This document shows, piece by piece, positions 7,877 to 18,040 of a stretch of 64,000 bases of DNA (position 1 is its first letter; every line of letters starts with the position of its first letter). The stretch covers positions 1-64,000 of the forward strand of contig JAQBTQ010000010.1 in NCBI GenBank assembly GCA_027624855.1, written 5' to 3'. The position numbers and the translations under genes were made by a program. The notes beneath the pieces are model-generated. The model saw nothing but the letters and a program-made list of their open reading frames with translations, did no database searches and was not told where the DNA came from. The stretch is from Bacteroidota bacterium (lineage in GTDB: Bacteria; Bacteroidota; Bacteroidia; Flavobacteriales_D; Sanyastnellaceae).

Positions 7877-10735
7877 CTAGTGCTGAATTGCGATCGGCAC
7901 AGCTTTCACATCTCCTAGATCTCTTGCGATTCTCAGGGTGTACATGCCTTCTGAAATTGAACTCATGTTCAGCGTGAGCACACGAGATGTAACGTTCCAA
8001 TGCTCAATGCTCTTTCCAGAAATGTCAAACAACTCGAGACTTGTGATTGTCCCGTTCATTTCATCAATGTTAACTGTCAATTCAGCTGAAACTGGATTTG
8101 GAAAAATTTGAATCCCCCAATCCTGAAGCTCGTCTATTCCATTGACCAATAAATCGATGGATACTGAAACTTCTCCAGTGCAGTTTGTTGTATCGGTCTC
8201 TACCACGGTAACATTTCCAGTGCCTGTTGATTCCCAAAGCACATCAATGGAAACCAAGCCTACGCCCGATGCATCTCCTTGAATGGCCCCTCCTCCAACG
8301 TACCAGCTGTATAGATTTTCTGGTTGACCATCGTAAGTGTAAGTTTCAATGGTGCCGTCTGTAGCGGACATTGCACCTGTAATGCTTCCTTGAGCCACAT
8401 AATAGCAAGATCCATCCTCCACATTCGCTTCAGGCATGAAGTTACAGGCTTCGCTGTCGATGCAACCAAGAACCGCCGGAACCCCTAGGCATTCACATTC
8501 AGCATTGTAAGCATCCAGCACCGTCGATTCGTCTCCATCGTCGCAACCATCACCGGGACTGTAGCAAGTCCCATCGTCAACATTGGCCTCCGGATTGAAG
8601 TTACAGGCGTCAGCGTCAGTACATCCTCCAACAACAGGTAAACAAAATGAGTGCGTCACCTCGTCTCCAAAATCAGGGTCTCCCATGGAAAAAATAACCA
8701 GGCCGTCGGGAGTTGTTAAGCCATAATCCCCATCGATTTCACACCCAGGCCATTGACTGCCATACATGCCGTCGCCATACGTATCCGTAACGGAAAGAAC
8801 GTAGCACCCATAAGTCACACACCCTTCCCAAATCTCCACGCCACCTTCAGTAGCATAGGTCCCTGAAACAACCTCTTCAACCACTTCTCCAGCTTCATTT
8901 GAAATGGACCATCCAACCTCTTCAGGCCAACAATCTGTGGTTAGGGTAAAAATGACATCTGTGCAAGGATAATCGCAACTCCCATCATCAATGGTAGCGG
9001 TTGAATCATAATTTAAAGCCTGTTCGTCTGTGCAACCCGGAATCAATTGACCACAATCAGGGGTCACAAACTGAATCGTATCACTGGTAAGCGTATCAAT
9101 CACAAAATAGACTTCATAGGTCGTGTTCGGCATCAACCCATCCAACAGCACATTGGATCCATTGCTAAGTTCGACTCCCATGGCTTCTGTCATTGCACAA
9201 TTCCATTGGGTCGAAGCTGAATCTTTGTAACACAAAATTTGCGCCTCGCAGAGAAAATTCGAAAACGTCGCTTCAATCGTAGCCGTTGTCATCACAGAGT
9301 CCAATTCCAAATCGTATTGACAATCGGCACTGGCCGTAAAGGACTCAATTTGGCACTCTACAGGGCCGCAACCAGCCAAAGCCAAATTGACAGAATTGAA
9401 AACATTCAATCGTCCTCCTGTTGCCACCTCCGTCAACAAATTTGGCACCAAATCCACTCCACTAAAAATATAGCCTCGGACCAAATCCGCTGCGCCTTGA
9501 GGATTTTCAATGGACAGCGCTGCCAAGTCAGGACATGGCACGCTATAAACCAATCCAATCGCTCCAGCAACGCAAGGACTAGCGAATGAAGTGCCGCTGG
9601 TGTTTCCATAACCGGAAGAACCGCTTGGTAAATAAACTTGATCCCCAGGCGCCCCGAGGTCAATTGTAGTCACACCATATCCACTGAACGTGCGAACGTC
9701 ATTGGAATTGGTCGCTGTCACTGAAACCATATAATCTGAACTGCATGCAGTCGGCATATCTCCGACATTATCCACGTTCAAAGCCGCATTGGTCGTAGCC
9801 CCGCAATTCAAAATACCCGAAGCTCCCAACTCATCATAATAAGCGCACCAAATTGGGTAGTTCGCTGGATTGGCCTGATCGATGCCCCAAGAGGCATTCG
9901 TAGCAACTACAAATGCTCCAGATGCACCCTCTGTCTCATTGAATAAGTCGCGCATGACTTTGGGATATTCATAAGCAGCAATCACGTTAGATTCTGATAA
10001 TCCATTCGCCATGTCAATTTGCATTATATCAACATCCCAATTGACTCCCACACCCCCTATTCCGTTGTTTCCGGTTGCACCAATCATGCCACTAACTGAG
10101 GTTCCATGCCCTCCTGAAGCAATGTTATCGGTGTTGTTCCCAGAATTCCAACCGTTGTAATCATCCACATACCCATTGCCGTCATCATCGATTCCATTGT
10201 CCGGAATTTCACCTGGATTGGTCCAATGGTTATCAATTAAATCCGCATGATTGTAGTTAGAACCTCCTCCTTCTAGCACAGCAACAACAATCCGCGAACC
10301 ATTTCCCGCAACGCCTCCTGTGGTGATGTCCCAGGCAAGATCTGAATCAATGTCATGATCTCCAGATTCCTGATGGTGCCATTGCTGACCAAAATTTGGG
10401 TCATTTGGAACCGTTTCTCGATGAGTGACCAAATGATTCAATTGCGCGGCCAATACCAGTCGATGAGCGCGGGATTTCCCGAGCGCATCCATCCAATTTT
10501 CGCCCTCGACAGACAGATGGCAGATATTGGCTGAAGGCGATGGAACGCCAATCAACTCAAATTCAAACTGGTTCGAAAGGTCATTCAGCGCCTTATTCAA
10601 ATCGACTTCTTTTTCAAACATGACCAACAGCTCATGTTCAACGAAAGGCGTTTCGTCAGAAGGAATTTGGGCAAGGGAGAAGAATGGAATGGCCAACCCC
10701 AAAAGGAGCGATCCCAGATTAAATTCAAATTTCAT
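7877..10735 (-). CDS. Subtilisin-like serine protease with T9SS sorting domain, catalytic Asp replaced by Glu
   Basis: 952 residues, secreted. The signal peptide is MKFEFNLGSLLLGLAIPFFSLAQ. A propeptide-like region precedes a peptidase S8 domain (about 130-430) with His210 (GGHGTSVSG) and Ser383 (GTSFASP). The usual catalytic block DTG/DSG/DGG reads VAVLEGGGSNYNHADL, with Glu155 (codon GAA) in place of the Asp. After the catalytic domain come a fibronectin-like region (about 460-560), three Cys-rich modules (GCTDEQALNYD, GGCTDADACNF, GCIDSEACNF) like those of the gene at 1-2364, and a type A T9SS sorting domain (IQIFPNPVSAELTVNI to the C-terminus). Likely an extracellular or surface protease; activity is uncertain because of the substitution. 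Confidence 0.9.
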   Translation of the reverse strand: MKFEFNLGSLLLGLAIPFFSLAQIPSDETPFVEHELLVMFEKEVDLNKALNDLSNQFEFELIGVPSPSANICHLSVEGENWMDALGKSRAHRLVLAAQLNHLVTHRETVPNDPNFGQQWHHQESGDHDIDSDLAWDITTGGVAGNGSRIVVAVLEGGGSNYNHADLIDNHWTNPGEIPDNGIDDDGNGYVDDYNGWNSGNNTDNIASGGHGTSVSGMIGATGNNGIGGVGVNWDVDIMQIDMANGLSESNVIAAYEYPKVMRDLFNETEGASGAFVVATNASWGIDQANPANYPIWCAYYDELGASGILNCGATTNAALNVDNVGDMPTACSSDYMVSVTATNSNDVRTFSGYGVTTIDLGAPGDQVYLPSGSSGYGNTSGTSFASPCVAGAIGLVYSVPCPDLAALSIENPQGAADLVRGYIFSGVDLVPNLLTEVATGGRLNVFNSVNLALAGCGPVECQIESFTASADCQYDLELDSVMTTATIEATFSNFLCEAQILCYKDSASTQWNCAMTEAMGVELSNGSNVLLDGLMPNTTYEVYFVIDTLTSDTIQFVTPDCGQLIPGCTDEQALNYDSTATIDDGSCDYPCTDVIFTLTTDCWPEEVGWSISNEAGEVVEEVVSGTYATEGGVEIWEGCVTYGCYVLSVTDTYGDGMYGSQWPGCEIDGDYGLTTPDGLVIFSMGDPDFGDEVTHSFCLPVVGGCTDADACNFNPEANVDDGTCYSPGDGCDDGDESTVLDAYNAECECLGVPAVLGCIDSEACNFMPEANVEDGSCYYVAQGSITGAMSATDGTIETYTYDGQPENLYSWYVGGGAIQGDASGVGLVSIDVLWESTGTGNVTVVETDTTNCTGEVSVSIDLLVNGIDELQDWGIQIFPNPVSAELTVNIDEMNGTITSLELFDISGKSIEHWNVTSRVLTLNMSSISEGMYTLRIARDLGDVKAVPIAIQH

Positions 10736-10850
10736 TGTTCAGGCAGGTTTCAGTAAGGGTAAAATTAGGAGATGTAGGGCAAAGAAGCACATCGAATCTG
10801 CAACCTCCGGCGAACAAACGCCGTACATGATTCTCACAATACGATTACCT

Positions 10851-12527
10851 ATGTGCTCAATTACTGCAATTCTTAATTCATCTTCAGAATCAAGTAACAC
10901 TCGATCACTTGCCTTGGATGTATCCAAGCGGCTTCGACACAGGGGACCAGATTGGTCAGGTGTTTTTGAAAATGAATTAGCTGTATTGGCTCATGAAAGG
11001 TTGGCAATCGTTGATGTTACGAGTGGCTCGCAACCTTTGATTGACGCTGAAACGGGTTCAGCGCTGGCCGTAAACGGAGAAATTTACAATCACCAATCAC
11101 TTCGAAAACAAACGGCTCAATTTCCCTATCAGACAGGGAGCGACTGCGAAGTGATTTTGGCATTGTATCGAAAGTATGGAAAAGACCTTGTGCATCATTT
11201 GGAAGGCATGTACGCGTTTGTACTTTTTGATTCAAAGAGTCAATCATGGCTAATTGGCCGCGATCCCATTGGAATCATTCCGCTGTATTATGGGCACACC
11301 AAAGATGGATTGCTTCTGGTCGCCTCAGAAATGAAAGGCATTGAACCCCTTTGTGAAGATGTTTGTGAATTCCCTCCAGGGCACACTTGGGTATCATCAG
11401 CATCCAATCCAGAGCGTTACTTTCATGAAAAGTGGATGGATTGGGAAACGCTTCCTAAGAATGCATTTGACAAAAATGAACTTCGAAAACACCTGGAACA
11501 AGCGGTTAAAAGTCACTTGATGGGTGATGTACCATATGGACTGCTGATCAGTGGTGGATTGGACTCGTCAGTGATCGCCGCATTGGCTCAAAACTTTTCA
11601 CAGAAGCGCGTTGACGATGACGATCACAGCGATGCATGGTGGCCACGTGTGCACAGCTTTAGCATCGGACTAGAAGGCAGCCCAGATGTTGCTGCTGCAC
11701 AGAAAGTCGCTGACCACATTGGAACAATTCACCACCCGTTGGTTTTTACAATCCAAGAAGGCATTGATGCACTGGAAGATGTCGTAAAGCACATAGAAAC
11801 GTACGATGTCACCACGATTCGTGCATCCACACCGATGTACCTCATGGCTCGTCAAATCAAAGCCATGGGCATCAAAATGGTACTTTCCGGTGAAGGAGCC
11901 GATGAACTATTCGGGGGATACCTGTACTTCCATATGGCACCAAATGCCCGCGAATTTCATGAAGAAAGCGTTCGTAAAGTTCTAGCATTGAACAAGTACG
12001 ACTGCTCCCGGGCGAACAAATCGATGATGGCATGGGGAATTGAAGCGCGTGTCCCCTTTCTCCATACACCCTTTGTAAATTACGCCATGTCCTTGGATCC
12101 ACAATCTAAAATGGGCGGAAAGGACCGAATCGAAAAGCACATCATCCGGGAATCCTTTGAAGGGCTCATCCCCGATGAAATTTTGTGGCGACAAAAGGAA
12201 CAATTTTCGGATGGTGTCGGCTACGGTTGGATTGATGGCCTGAAAGATTATGCAGAGCAACAAGTCAGCGATGAGGAAATGGAACGTGCAAATGTTCGAT
12301 TCCCAATCAATCCACCTATGACAAAAGAGGGGTATTTCTATCGCACGATTTTCGAAAAACACTTTCCTTCTGCAGCTGCGGCAAATTCCGTTCCTGGCGG
12401 TAAATCTGTTGCTTGCAGCACTGAAAAGGCACTCGAGTGGAATGAAAGCCTGAAAAACGTCGTGGATCCTTCAGGACGTGCAGTAACCAACGTGCATGAG
12501 CAAGGATACAAAAAAGATCAATCCTGA
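10851..12527 (+). CDS. asnB: Asparagine synthetase B (glutamine-hydrolysing)
   Basis: 558 residues. Makes asparagine from aspartate, ATP and glutamine. Start at MCSITAIL puts the N-terminal nucleophile Cys at position 2, required for the glutaminase domain; the longer reading frame upstream runs antisense into the protease gene and is rejected. Visible motifs are RHRGPDWSG and AVNGEIYNHQSLR (glutaminase), LLISGGLDSSVIAA (ATP pyrophosphatase P-loop) and LSGEGADELFGGYLYFH. The 5' leader holds a perfect hairpin (CGGCG-AACAAA-CGCCG, 10808-10823), 27 bases before the ATG. The 3' end overlaps the convergent terC gene by 10 bases. Confidence 0.96.
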   Translation: MCSITAILNSSSESSNTRSLALDVSKRLRHRGPDWSGVFENELAVLAHERLAIVDVTSGSQPLIDAETGSALAVNGEIYNHQSLRKQTAQFPYQTGSDCEVILALYRKYGKDLVHHLEGMYAFVLFDSKSQSWLIGRDPIGIIPLYYGHTKDGLLLVASEMKGIEPLCEDVCEFPPGHTWVSSASNPERYFHEKWMDWETLPKNAFDKNELRKHLEQAVKSHLMGDVPYGLLISGGLDSSVIAALAQNFSQKRVDDDDHSDAWWPRVHSFSIGLEGSPDVAAAQKVADHIGTIHHPLVFTIQEGIDALEDVVKHIETYDVTTIRASTPMYLMARQIKAMGIKMVLSGEGADELFGGYLYFHMAPNAREFHEESVRKVLALNKYDCSRANKSMMAWGIEARVPFLHTPFVNYAMSLDPQSKMGGKDRIEKHIIRESFEGLIPDEILWRQKEQFSDGVGYGWIDGLKDYAEQQVSDEEMERANVRFPINPPMTKEGYFYRTIFEKHFPSAAAANSVPGGKSVACSTEKALEWNESLKNVVDPSGRAVTNVHEQGYKKDQS

Positions 12528-13285
12528 TTTCTTGAATTGATTTGCTCCAACCGCTTTTGATAGCGCGATTGGACCAAGTCAATCAAAATCAAAACGGTTA
12601 CGACGAAGTAAAAAGTGGTTTTATTGAGGGCATGAACTTCTCCGCCGAACAATCTCAAATGTGCGAGGTGTCCACCTTCCGATAACAACATCACGCCAAC
12701 GAGCAAAAGGATGAACAACCCAAGTACTTCATAAGCGCGATTCTTCTTCAGAAAAGTAGCAACCCTGTTCGCCAGCGCTATCATGATCAATCCACTGATT
12801 AGGATACTTGCGACCATGATCGGCATTGAATCCGTCAATGCCACCGCTGTCAATACGCTGTCGAACGAAAACACCACGTTCATCAATATGATCGCACCTA
12901 TCGCCAGTTTGGGCGACTTGGTCGCATGTTCGTTGTCGGCAATGTGGAGGTCTCCTAACAAGATGTGCCAAACCTCCTTGATAGCGGTGTAGACGATGAA
13001 TCCACCTCCAACCATGGCAATCACGCTGTGACCATTGAATTCAGCTTCAACAACACCAGTCCAATGCAATTCGGCAAATGGCGTCTGGAACCAAGCAATC
13101 AACTGAACCAGCAATAGCAGCAGTGCAATGCGCATCACAACTGCTCCAGCAATACCAATAAATTGAACCCTTTTTCGCTGATCTGGACGGACTCTTGAAG
13201 ACTCGATTGCGATGTAAAGCAAATTATCAATTCCAAGGACAGCCTCCAGCGCCACCAACATTACCAGCGTTAATACCAAGTCCAT
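12518..13285 (-). CDS. TerC-family integral membrane protein
   Basis: 255 residues with about seven hydrophobic segments. It carries the TerC signatures ALEAVLGIDNLLYIA near the N-terminus and VVFSFDSVLTAVALT in the second half; the two acidic motifs (GIDN, SFDS) are thought to contact metal. TerC/Alx/YkoY-type proteins export manganese or support metalation of exported enzymes, and some were named for tellurite resistance. No mntP-type riboswitch was recognised upstream. The start lies 9 bases after the stop of the nitroreductase gene, so it may be the last gene of the minus-strand unit that begins with cdd. Confidence 0.88.
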   Translation of the reverse strand: MDLVLTLVMLVALEAVLGIDNLLYIAIESSRVRPDQRKRVQFIGIAGAVVMRIALLLLLVQLIAWFQTPFAELHWTGVVEAEFNGHSVIAMVGGGFIVYTAIKEVWHILLGDLHIADNEHATKSPKLAIGAIILMNVVFSFDSVLTAVALTDSMPIMVASILISGLIMIALANRVATFLKKNRAYEVLGLFILLLVGVMLLSEGGHLAHLRLFGGEVHALNKTTFYFVVTVLILIDLVQSRYQKRLEQINSRNQD

Positions 13286-13294
13286 CTCAGGATA

Positions 13295-14074
13295 TCAATG
13301 TTGATGAATGAAATCTTCTTTGGGAAATCGAAACCTTGGACCATAGACACCTCCCTGCGCCCTTTTTCCAATTGAGATGGCCATGGTAATGCCTGCTGAT
13401 CGGGGCAATCCCAACAATTTTTTGACTTTACTTGAATCCAAGCCTTCCATGGGGCAACTATCAAATCCCTCCGCCCTTGCTGCCAGCATAAACGTTTGAC
13501 ACGCGAGTGCAGTCGATTTATGGGCCCACACATTCATGTGACCGCGATGAATGGGCTCGCGAGGGGTCGGCTTTGTCCATCCGCGAATCGTGAACCAAAT
13601 CCATTTGAAGGGCCGGAAGATGCCAAGTGGCCCTTGGTTGTATACAATTCGCGTAATTTTTTCGAAATACTGATAGGCTTTCTCGGGGGTCCCTGGAGTG
13701 GATTTGAGGTGGGAAATCATCCGGTTGTTGTTCTGACGCCACCGATCAGGTCGAGCTACAAAAACGAACAACTCTTGGGCTGTCGACGCAGCGGGTTGAC
13801 CCAAACAATAGTGAATCAACTTTTCTCTTTTCTCGGCAGAGCGAACCCAATGGATTTCCCAAACCTGGAGGTTAGAAGAATTGGGTGATTTCAGTGCAGC
13901 ATCCATCATGCGATGAATCGCCTCTTCTGGGACAGGATCATCTGTATAAATGCGCACAGATCGTCTCGATTCGACGATGTCATAAAATGACTTTGAATCC
14001 ACTTCCGGCGCCGGATCTAACACCCTTTCCCTTGATTTGGCTTCCGTTGAATCAAACACCTTGACTTTAACCAT
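13295..14074 (-). CDS. Nitroreductase-family flavoprotein
   Basis: About 259 residues. FMN-dependent NAD(P)H oxidoreductase fold: the N-terminal FYDIVESRRSVRIYTDDPVPEEAI is the typical RRSxRxf phosphate-binding start, MMDAALKSPNSSNLQVWEIHWV follows, and a C-terminal GFDSCPMEGLDSSKVKKLLGLP matches the family. I chose the ATG at 14074 (MVKVKVF), 10 bases after the deoA stop; an upstream ATG at 14110 lies inside deoA. The physiological substrate is unknown; such enzymes reduce quinones, nitro compounds or flavins. Confidence 0.85.
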   Translation of the reverse strand: MVKVKVFDSTEAKSRERVLDPAPEVDSKSFYDIVESRRSVRIYTDDPVPEEAIHRMMDAALKSPNSSNLQVWEIHWVRSAEKREKLIHYCLGQPAASTAQELFVFVARPDRWRQNNNRMISHLKSTPGTPEKAYQYFEKITRIVYNQGPLGIFRPFKWIWFTIRGWTKPTPREPIHRGHMNVWAHKSTALACQTFMLAARAEGFDSCPMEGLDSSKVKKLLGLPRSAGITMAISIGKRAQGGVYGPRFRFPKEDFIHQH

Positions 14075-14084
14075 ACGTGCAAAA

Positions 14085-15434
14085 TTAGACTGTGAGTCGC
14101 TCCAGCACAACTGAGGATTGCAGTTCTGGGACTTGCTCTGAAAATGTATACGCTTGTTGAATTCGTCTCGCTGCTATTTCAAAATCTGATTCACTCTTCG
14201 CATGAACAATCGCTAATGCATTTCCTGCTTCAGCCATCTGCCCTGGCCGCAGCCATTCAGCACAACCAACACGATGGTCAATTGGTTGGTTCGCATAGGT
14301 TCTCCCTCCTCCTAAGCCAACAACGGCTAGTCCTAAGGACCGCGTGTCCAATGACTGCACCCACTTGCCTGTACATTGCTCGGGAACAAGAACCGGCCGA
14401 ATGACCTCAGCGGACTCAAATGGTTTTGAATGATCAACCAATCGACTTGGGCCACCCATGGCATGAATCGATTGCTCGAAACGAGCCGCCGCTTGACCCG
14501 AATCCAAAGCGGCTTGTGCTTGCTTCCGAGCTAAAACGATATCATCACAGATCCCTGACAACACCAAATTTTCGGCAGCCAAATCGAGCGTCACTTGCTC
14601 CAAACGACTCCCAGATTTTCGCCTTGAGAGTAAATCCAATGCCTCCTTAACTTCGAGTGCATTTCCAGCGCTATTCGCCAATGGCTCATTCATATCGGTC
14701 AACAATGCAATCGTCGGCATACCCGCATGGGTCCCAACAGTGCACAGCGATTGAGCCAATGCCCGTGCAGATGAGAGATCGCGCATAAAAGCGCCATTCC
14801 CGACTTTGATATCCATCACCAATGATCCCAGACCCGCAGCAAGTTTTTTTGACAAGATGCTTGCCGTGATCAAACCGTATTGTTCAACCGTTGCTGTGAC
14901 ATCGCGGGTTGCGTACATCCTTCGATCAGCCGGAGCGAAGTTGGCCGTTTGTCCAGCAATGGCAAAACCATATTGACGAACCACACGCTGAAAATGTTCT
15001 ACGTCCGGAGCTGTGTTATATCCAGGAATGGATTCGAGCTTGTCAATGGTTCCACCGGTGTGAGCCAATCCTCGGCCTGCAATCATGGGAACAAAGCCGC
15101 CACACGCAGCTAATATGGGCGCGAGCAAGAACGATACCGTGTCTCCAACACCACCCGTAGAATGTTTGTCCATGATGGGGCCATCCAATCCCCATTCTCT
15201 CCACTGAAGCACTTCTCCAGAATCTCGCATTGCCAATGTCAAATCCGTTCTTTCACGAGAATCGAGGTCTTGGAAGATGGCTGCCATAGCGAATGCCGCT
15301 ATTTGAGCATCGGTCACTACTTCGGTGGTAACGCCAGAAATAAAGTATCTGATTTCTTCCGTGGTAAGCTCGAGTCCATCGCGCTTCTTTCGGATAATTT
15401 CTGGAATCAGAATATCTTGATTCGACTCCTTCAC
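14085..15434 (-). CDS. deoA: Thymidine phosphorylase
   Basis: 449 residues. Phosphorolysis of thymidine or deoxyuridine to base and deoxyribose 1-phosphate. Signatures are [19 protein letters not shown] (phosphate site), [20 protein letters not shown] and [16 protein letters not shown]. The start codon is GTG, overlapping the nupC stop by four bases (GTGA), which indicates translational coupling. It sits between a nucleoside transporter and downstream oxidoreductase genes in a pyrimidine-salvage operon. It could act on uridine too (pyrimidine-nucleoside phosphorylase), which sequence alone does not settle. Confidence 0.93.
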   Translation of the reverse strand: MKESNQDILIPEIIRKKRDGLELTTEEIRYFISGVTTEVVTDAQIAAFAMAAIFQDLDSRERTDLTLAMRDSGEVLQWREWGLDGPIMDKHSTGGVGDTVSFLLAPILAACGGFVPMIAGRGLAHTGGTIDKLESIPGYNTAPDVEHFQRVVRQYGFAIAGQTANFAPADRRMYATRDVTATVEQYGLITASILSKKLAAGLGSLVMDIKVGNGAFMRDLSSARALAQSLCTVGTHAGMPTIALLTDMNEPLANSAGNALEVKEALDLLSRRKSGSRLEQVTLDLAAENLVLSGICDDIVLARKQAQAALDSGQAAARFEQSIHAMGGPSRLVDHSKPFESAEVIRPVLVPEQCTGKWVQSLDTRSLGLAVVGLGGGRTYANQPIDHRVGCAEWLRPGQMAEAGNALAIVHAKSESDFEIAARRIQQAYTFSEQVPELQSSVVLERLTV

Positions 15435-16693
15435 AATGACAAAAACAATCCAGCGATGGTTGCGGACATTAAATTGGAGAGCGTTGCCGCCAATACGGCT
15501 TTCAATCCAAAACGAGCGATTTCAGGACGACGAGAAGGTGCCAAAGACCCTAATCCTCCCAACAGAATGGCAATCGAAGAGAGGTTTGCAAATCCACACA
15601 ATGCAAATGAAATAATGGCCTTCGTTTTGGCAGAAAGGACTACCTCGGCACCTTCAGCGAGGTAAGGTGCGAAATTGAGGTAGGCAACGAATTCATTTAC
15701 GATGAGCTTTTGACCGATAAAAGATCCTGCAAGAATGGCTTCTTCCCAAGGAACTCCAATCACAAATGCCAGAGGAGCGAAGACGTAACCCAAAATCAGT
15801 TCCAGGGTTAAATCAGGATGGTTAAACCAACCTCCAATCCCACCAAAAATCCCATTGACAAGTGCAATGAGCCCGACAAATGCCAACAACATGGCGCCCA
15901 CATTCATCGCCAGCTTCAATCCCGAAGCTGCTCCATTTGCCGCCGCATCAATGACATTCACAGATTTCCCTTCCATGGCTTCTTCCATCTCTTCTTGGCT
16001 CAGCGCTTCTCTTGGCTCCTCCGTTTCTGGATGGATTAATTTTGCAAAAAGCAATCCACCAGGGGCTGCCATGAAAGAGGCTGCAATCAGGTATTCAAGC
16101 GGCACGCCCAAGCCTGCATAGCCAGCGAGCACAGAACCCGCAACGGATGCCAATCCCCCTACCATGACGGCAAACAATTCCGAAGAAGTCATGCGGATGA
16201 TGTATGGCCGAACAACAAGAGGAGCTTCTGTTTGTCCTACAAAAATGTTCGCTGTTGCGGAGAGCGATTCGGATTTAGAGGTCCCCAAGACCAGGCGCAA
16301 GGCACCCCCGAGTATGTTGATCACCAGTTGCATGATTCCGAGGTGGTAAAGCACAGCAATCAACGATGAGAAAAATATGATCACCGGCAGAACACGAACG
16401 GCAAACACAAACCCGGCCCCCTCAAAAAGCTCAAACATTTTGTCTGAATTCAACGCCCCAAAAATGAAAGAGATGCCATCATTTCCGTAGTCAATGACGC
16501 GTTGAACCCCATTGGTGATTCGAGCGAGAGTGGTCTTCCCGGAAGGTAGATACAAAACGAATGCACCAAATAACAATTGAATGCAAAATGCACCAATCAC
16601 CGTTCTCAACCGAATGGCTTTTCGATTATTCGAAGCAACTACCGCGATGGCTATCAACACCACCATACCCAAAAAACTCATTAGCACCGTCAT
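15431..16693 (-). CDS. nupC: NupC-type concentrative nucleoside transporter
   Basis: 420 residues, polytopic inner membrane protein that imports nucleosides with H+ or Na+. Family blocks: [30 protein letters not shown] (the conserved GQxEAP nucleoside-binding motif) and [14 protein letters not shown] near the C-terminus, followed by [17 protein letters not shown]. The length is typical of CNT family members. It follows cdd by 46 bases and overlaps deoA by 4, fitting uptake and breakdown of pyrimidine nucleosides. Confidence 0.94.
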   Translation of the reverse strand: MTVLMSFLGMVVLIAIAVVASNNRKAIRLRTVIGAFCIQLLFGAFVLYLPSGKTTLARITNGVQRVIDYGNDGISFIFGALNSDKMFELFEGAGFVFAVRVLPVIIFFSSLIAVLYHLGIMQLVINILGGALRLVLGTSKSESLSATANIFVGQTEAPLVVRPYIIRMTSSELFAVMVGGLASVAGSVLAGYAGLGVPLEYLIAASFMAAPGGLLFAKLIHPETEEPREALSQEEMEEAMEGKSVNVIDAAANGAASGLKLAMNVGAMLLAFVGLIALVNGIFGGIGGWFNHPDLTLELILGYVFAPLAFVIGVPWEEAILAGSFIGQKLIVNEFVAYLNFAPYLAEGAEVVLSAKTKAIISFALCGFANLSSIAILLGGLGSLAPSRRPEIARFGLKAVLAATLSNLMSATIAGLFLSL

Positions 16694-16739
16694 AAGGCGA
16701 ATCTACAATGAAACGCGGAAAAATCTTCTCGAATTTTCT

Positions 16740-17213
16740 TCAGGTCGGCAATCGAAAATTCAGTGGTAAAAATTGATGAACATTGGGCGATACAATCACC
16801 GAACTGTTTTTCGATTGCATCAAAAAACGGATGGGTTCTTGTTGCCTATTTTCAGATTCCAACAGGACCTGTCGGCATCCACCGCAGGGCGAAAAATGCA
16901 GAACATCCATTTCGCAATCAGTGACAACTGCTGCTGCAATAATACGCTCATTGGGATGTTGAGCTGCCGCAGCAAAAAAGGCAACCCTTTCACCGCATAA
17001 TCCACTTGGGTACGCAGAGTTTTCTTGGTTACTGCCTCGAACGATTTGCCCGGACTCGAGCAATACGGCTGATCCTACCTTGAAATTGGAATAAGGTGCA
17101 TAAGCTTCGGAACACGCCAGAAAAGCAGCCTCTAAAAGCTTTTGCTCCTCGCTAGATAATTCATCTGCCTCCCACTCTTCGACAACGAATTCATGTTTGA
17201 TAACTCCGTTCAT
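16740..17213 (-). CDS. cdd: Cytidine deaminase
   Basis: 157 residues with the chosen ATG at 17213 (MNGVIKHEF); the longer frame upstream overlaps the divergent AMP nucleosidase gene and adds no family sequence. Converts cytidine or deoxycytidine to uridine forms. Zinc site: PSGLCGERVAFFAAA and HFSPCGGCRQVL give the three Cys ligands and the catalytic Glu. SEAYAPYSNFKVGSAVL matches the family N-terminus. First gene of the cdd-nupC-deoA unit, 53 bases from the divergent AMP nucleosidase start. Confidence 0.94.
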   Translation of the reverse strand: MNGVIKHEFVVEEWEADELSSEEQKLLEAAFLACSEAYAPYSNFKVGSAVLLESGQIVRGSNQENSAYPSGLCGERVAFFAAAAQHPNERIIAAAVVTDCEMDVLHFSPCGGCRQVLLESENRQQEPIRFLMQSKNSSVIVSPNVHQFLPLNFRLPT

Positions 17214-17266
17214 TATTGCATAAGTACGCAAAAATTCATGGATTCTTACTTTGTTACCTTGCAGAC

Positions 17267-18040
17267 ATGCGAAACAAAAATGAAATTGTTTCCAATTGGC
17301 TTCCACGCTACACCGGAGTGGAATTGGATTCATTTGGTCAATACATCTTATTGACCAACTTCAGCAATTACCTCGAAAAGTTCGCGGAATGGAATCAATG
17401 TGAGATCGCTGGGAAGGGAAAAGCCATGCCTTCTGCCACTGCCAACGACATCACGATGATCAATTTTGGAATGGGAAGTGCGAATGCTGCCACCATTATG
17501 GATTTGCTCTCAGCGATTCACCCAAAAGCCATTCTGTTTCTCGGAAAATGTGGGGCGTTGAAAGAAAAGAATAAAATTGGTGACCTCATCTTGCCATTGG
17601 CGGGTATTCGCGGAGAGGGAACTTCAAACGATTACTTCCCAGTCGAAATTCCTGCCTTGCCAAGTTTTGCGCTTCAACGTGCGATATCCTCAACCATTCG
17701 GGATTACAACCGCGATTATTATACTGGCTCGGTTTACACCACAAATCGAAGGGTTTGGGAACATGACGACTCCTTCAAAGCTTACCTGAAAAGCACGCGG
17801 GCACAAGCGATTGACATGGAAACTGCGACCTTGTTTTCCGTTGGATTTGCCAATCGACTATCGGTGGGTGCATTGCTCTTGGTCAGCGATGAACCCATGA
17901 CCCCTTCCGGAGTCAAAACCGATGAAAGTGATGCGCGAGTGACTGCTGAATATGTAGATGAACACATTCGAATTGGCATTGACTCCTTGAAAGAAATACA
18001 GTCCGAAGGACGTTCAATCACGCACTTGAAATGGCGTTAG
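17267..18040 (+). CDS. amn: AMP nucleosidase
   Basis: 257 residues with the ATG at 17267 (MRNKNEIVSNWLPRYTGVEL). Splits AMP into adenine and ribose 5-phosphate. It belongs to the PNP/UDP phosphorylase fold: INFGMGSANAATIMDLL, ILFLGKCGALK and the nucleoside-binding AIDMETATLFSVGF are visible. The short form without the E. coli N-terminal domain is normal for Bacteroidota. It is divergent from cdd, and the last four bases interlock with the stop of the convergent lipoprotein gene (TTAG). Other PNP-fold substrates cannot be excluded. Confidence 0.85.
   Translation: MRNKNEIVSNWLPRYTGVELDSFGQYILLTNFSNYLEKFAEWNQCEIAGKGKAMPSATANDITMINFGMGSANAATIMDLLSAIHPKAILFLGKCGALKEKNKIGDLILPLAGIRGEGTSNDYFPVEIPALPSFALQRAISSTIRDYNRDYYTGSVYTTNRRVWEHDDSFKAYLKSTRAQAIDMETATLFSVGFANRLSVGALLLVSDEPMTPSGVKTDESDARVTAEYVDEHIRIGIDSLKEIQSEGRSITHLKWR

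Noticed and set aside
10527-10850. N-terminal extension of asparagine synthetase from 10527
   Set aside because: It is antisense to the protease gene, and the enzyme needs Cys directly after the initiator Met, which only the start at 10851 provides.
17214-17333. Longer cytidine deaminase start at 17333
   Set aside because: It would overlap the divergent AMP nucleosidase gene and adds residues unlike the family; the ATG at 17213 gives the usual length.
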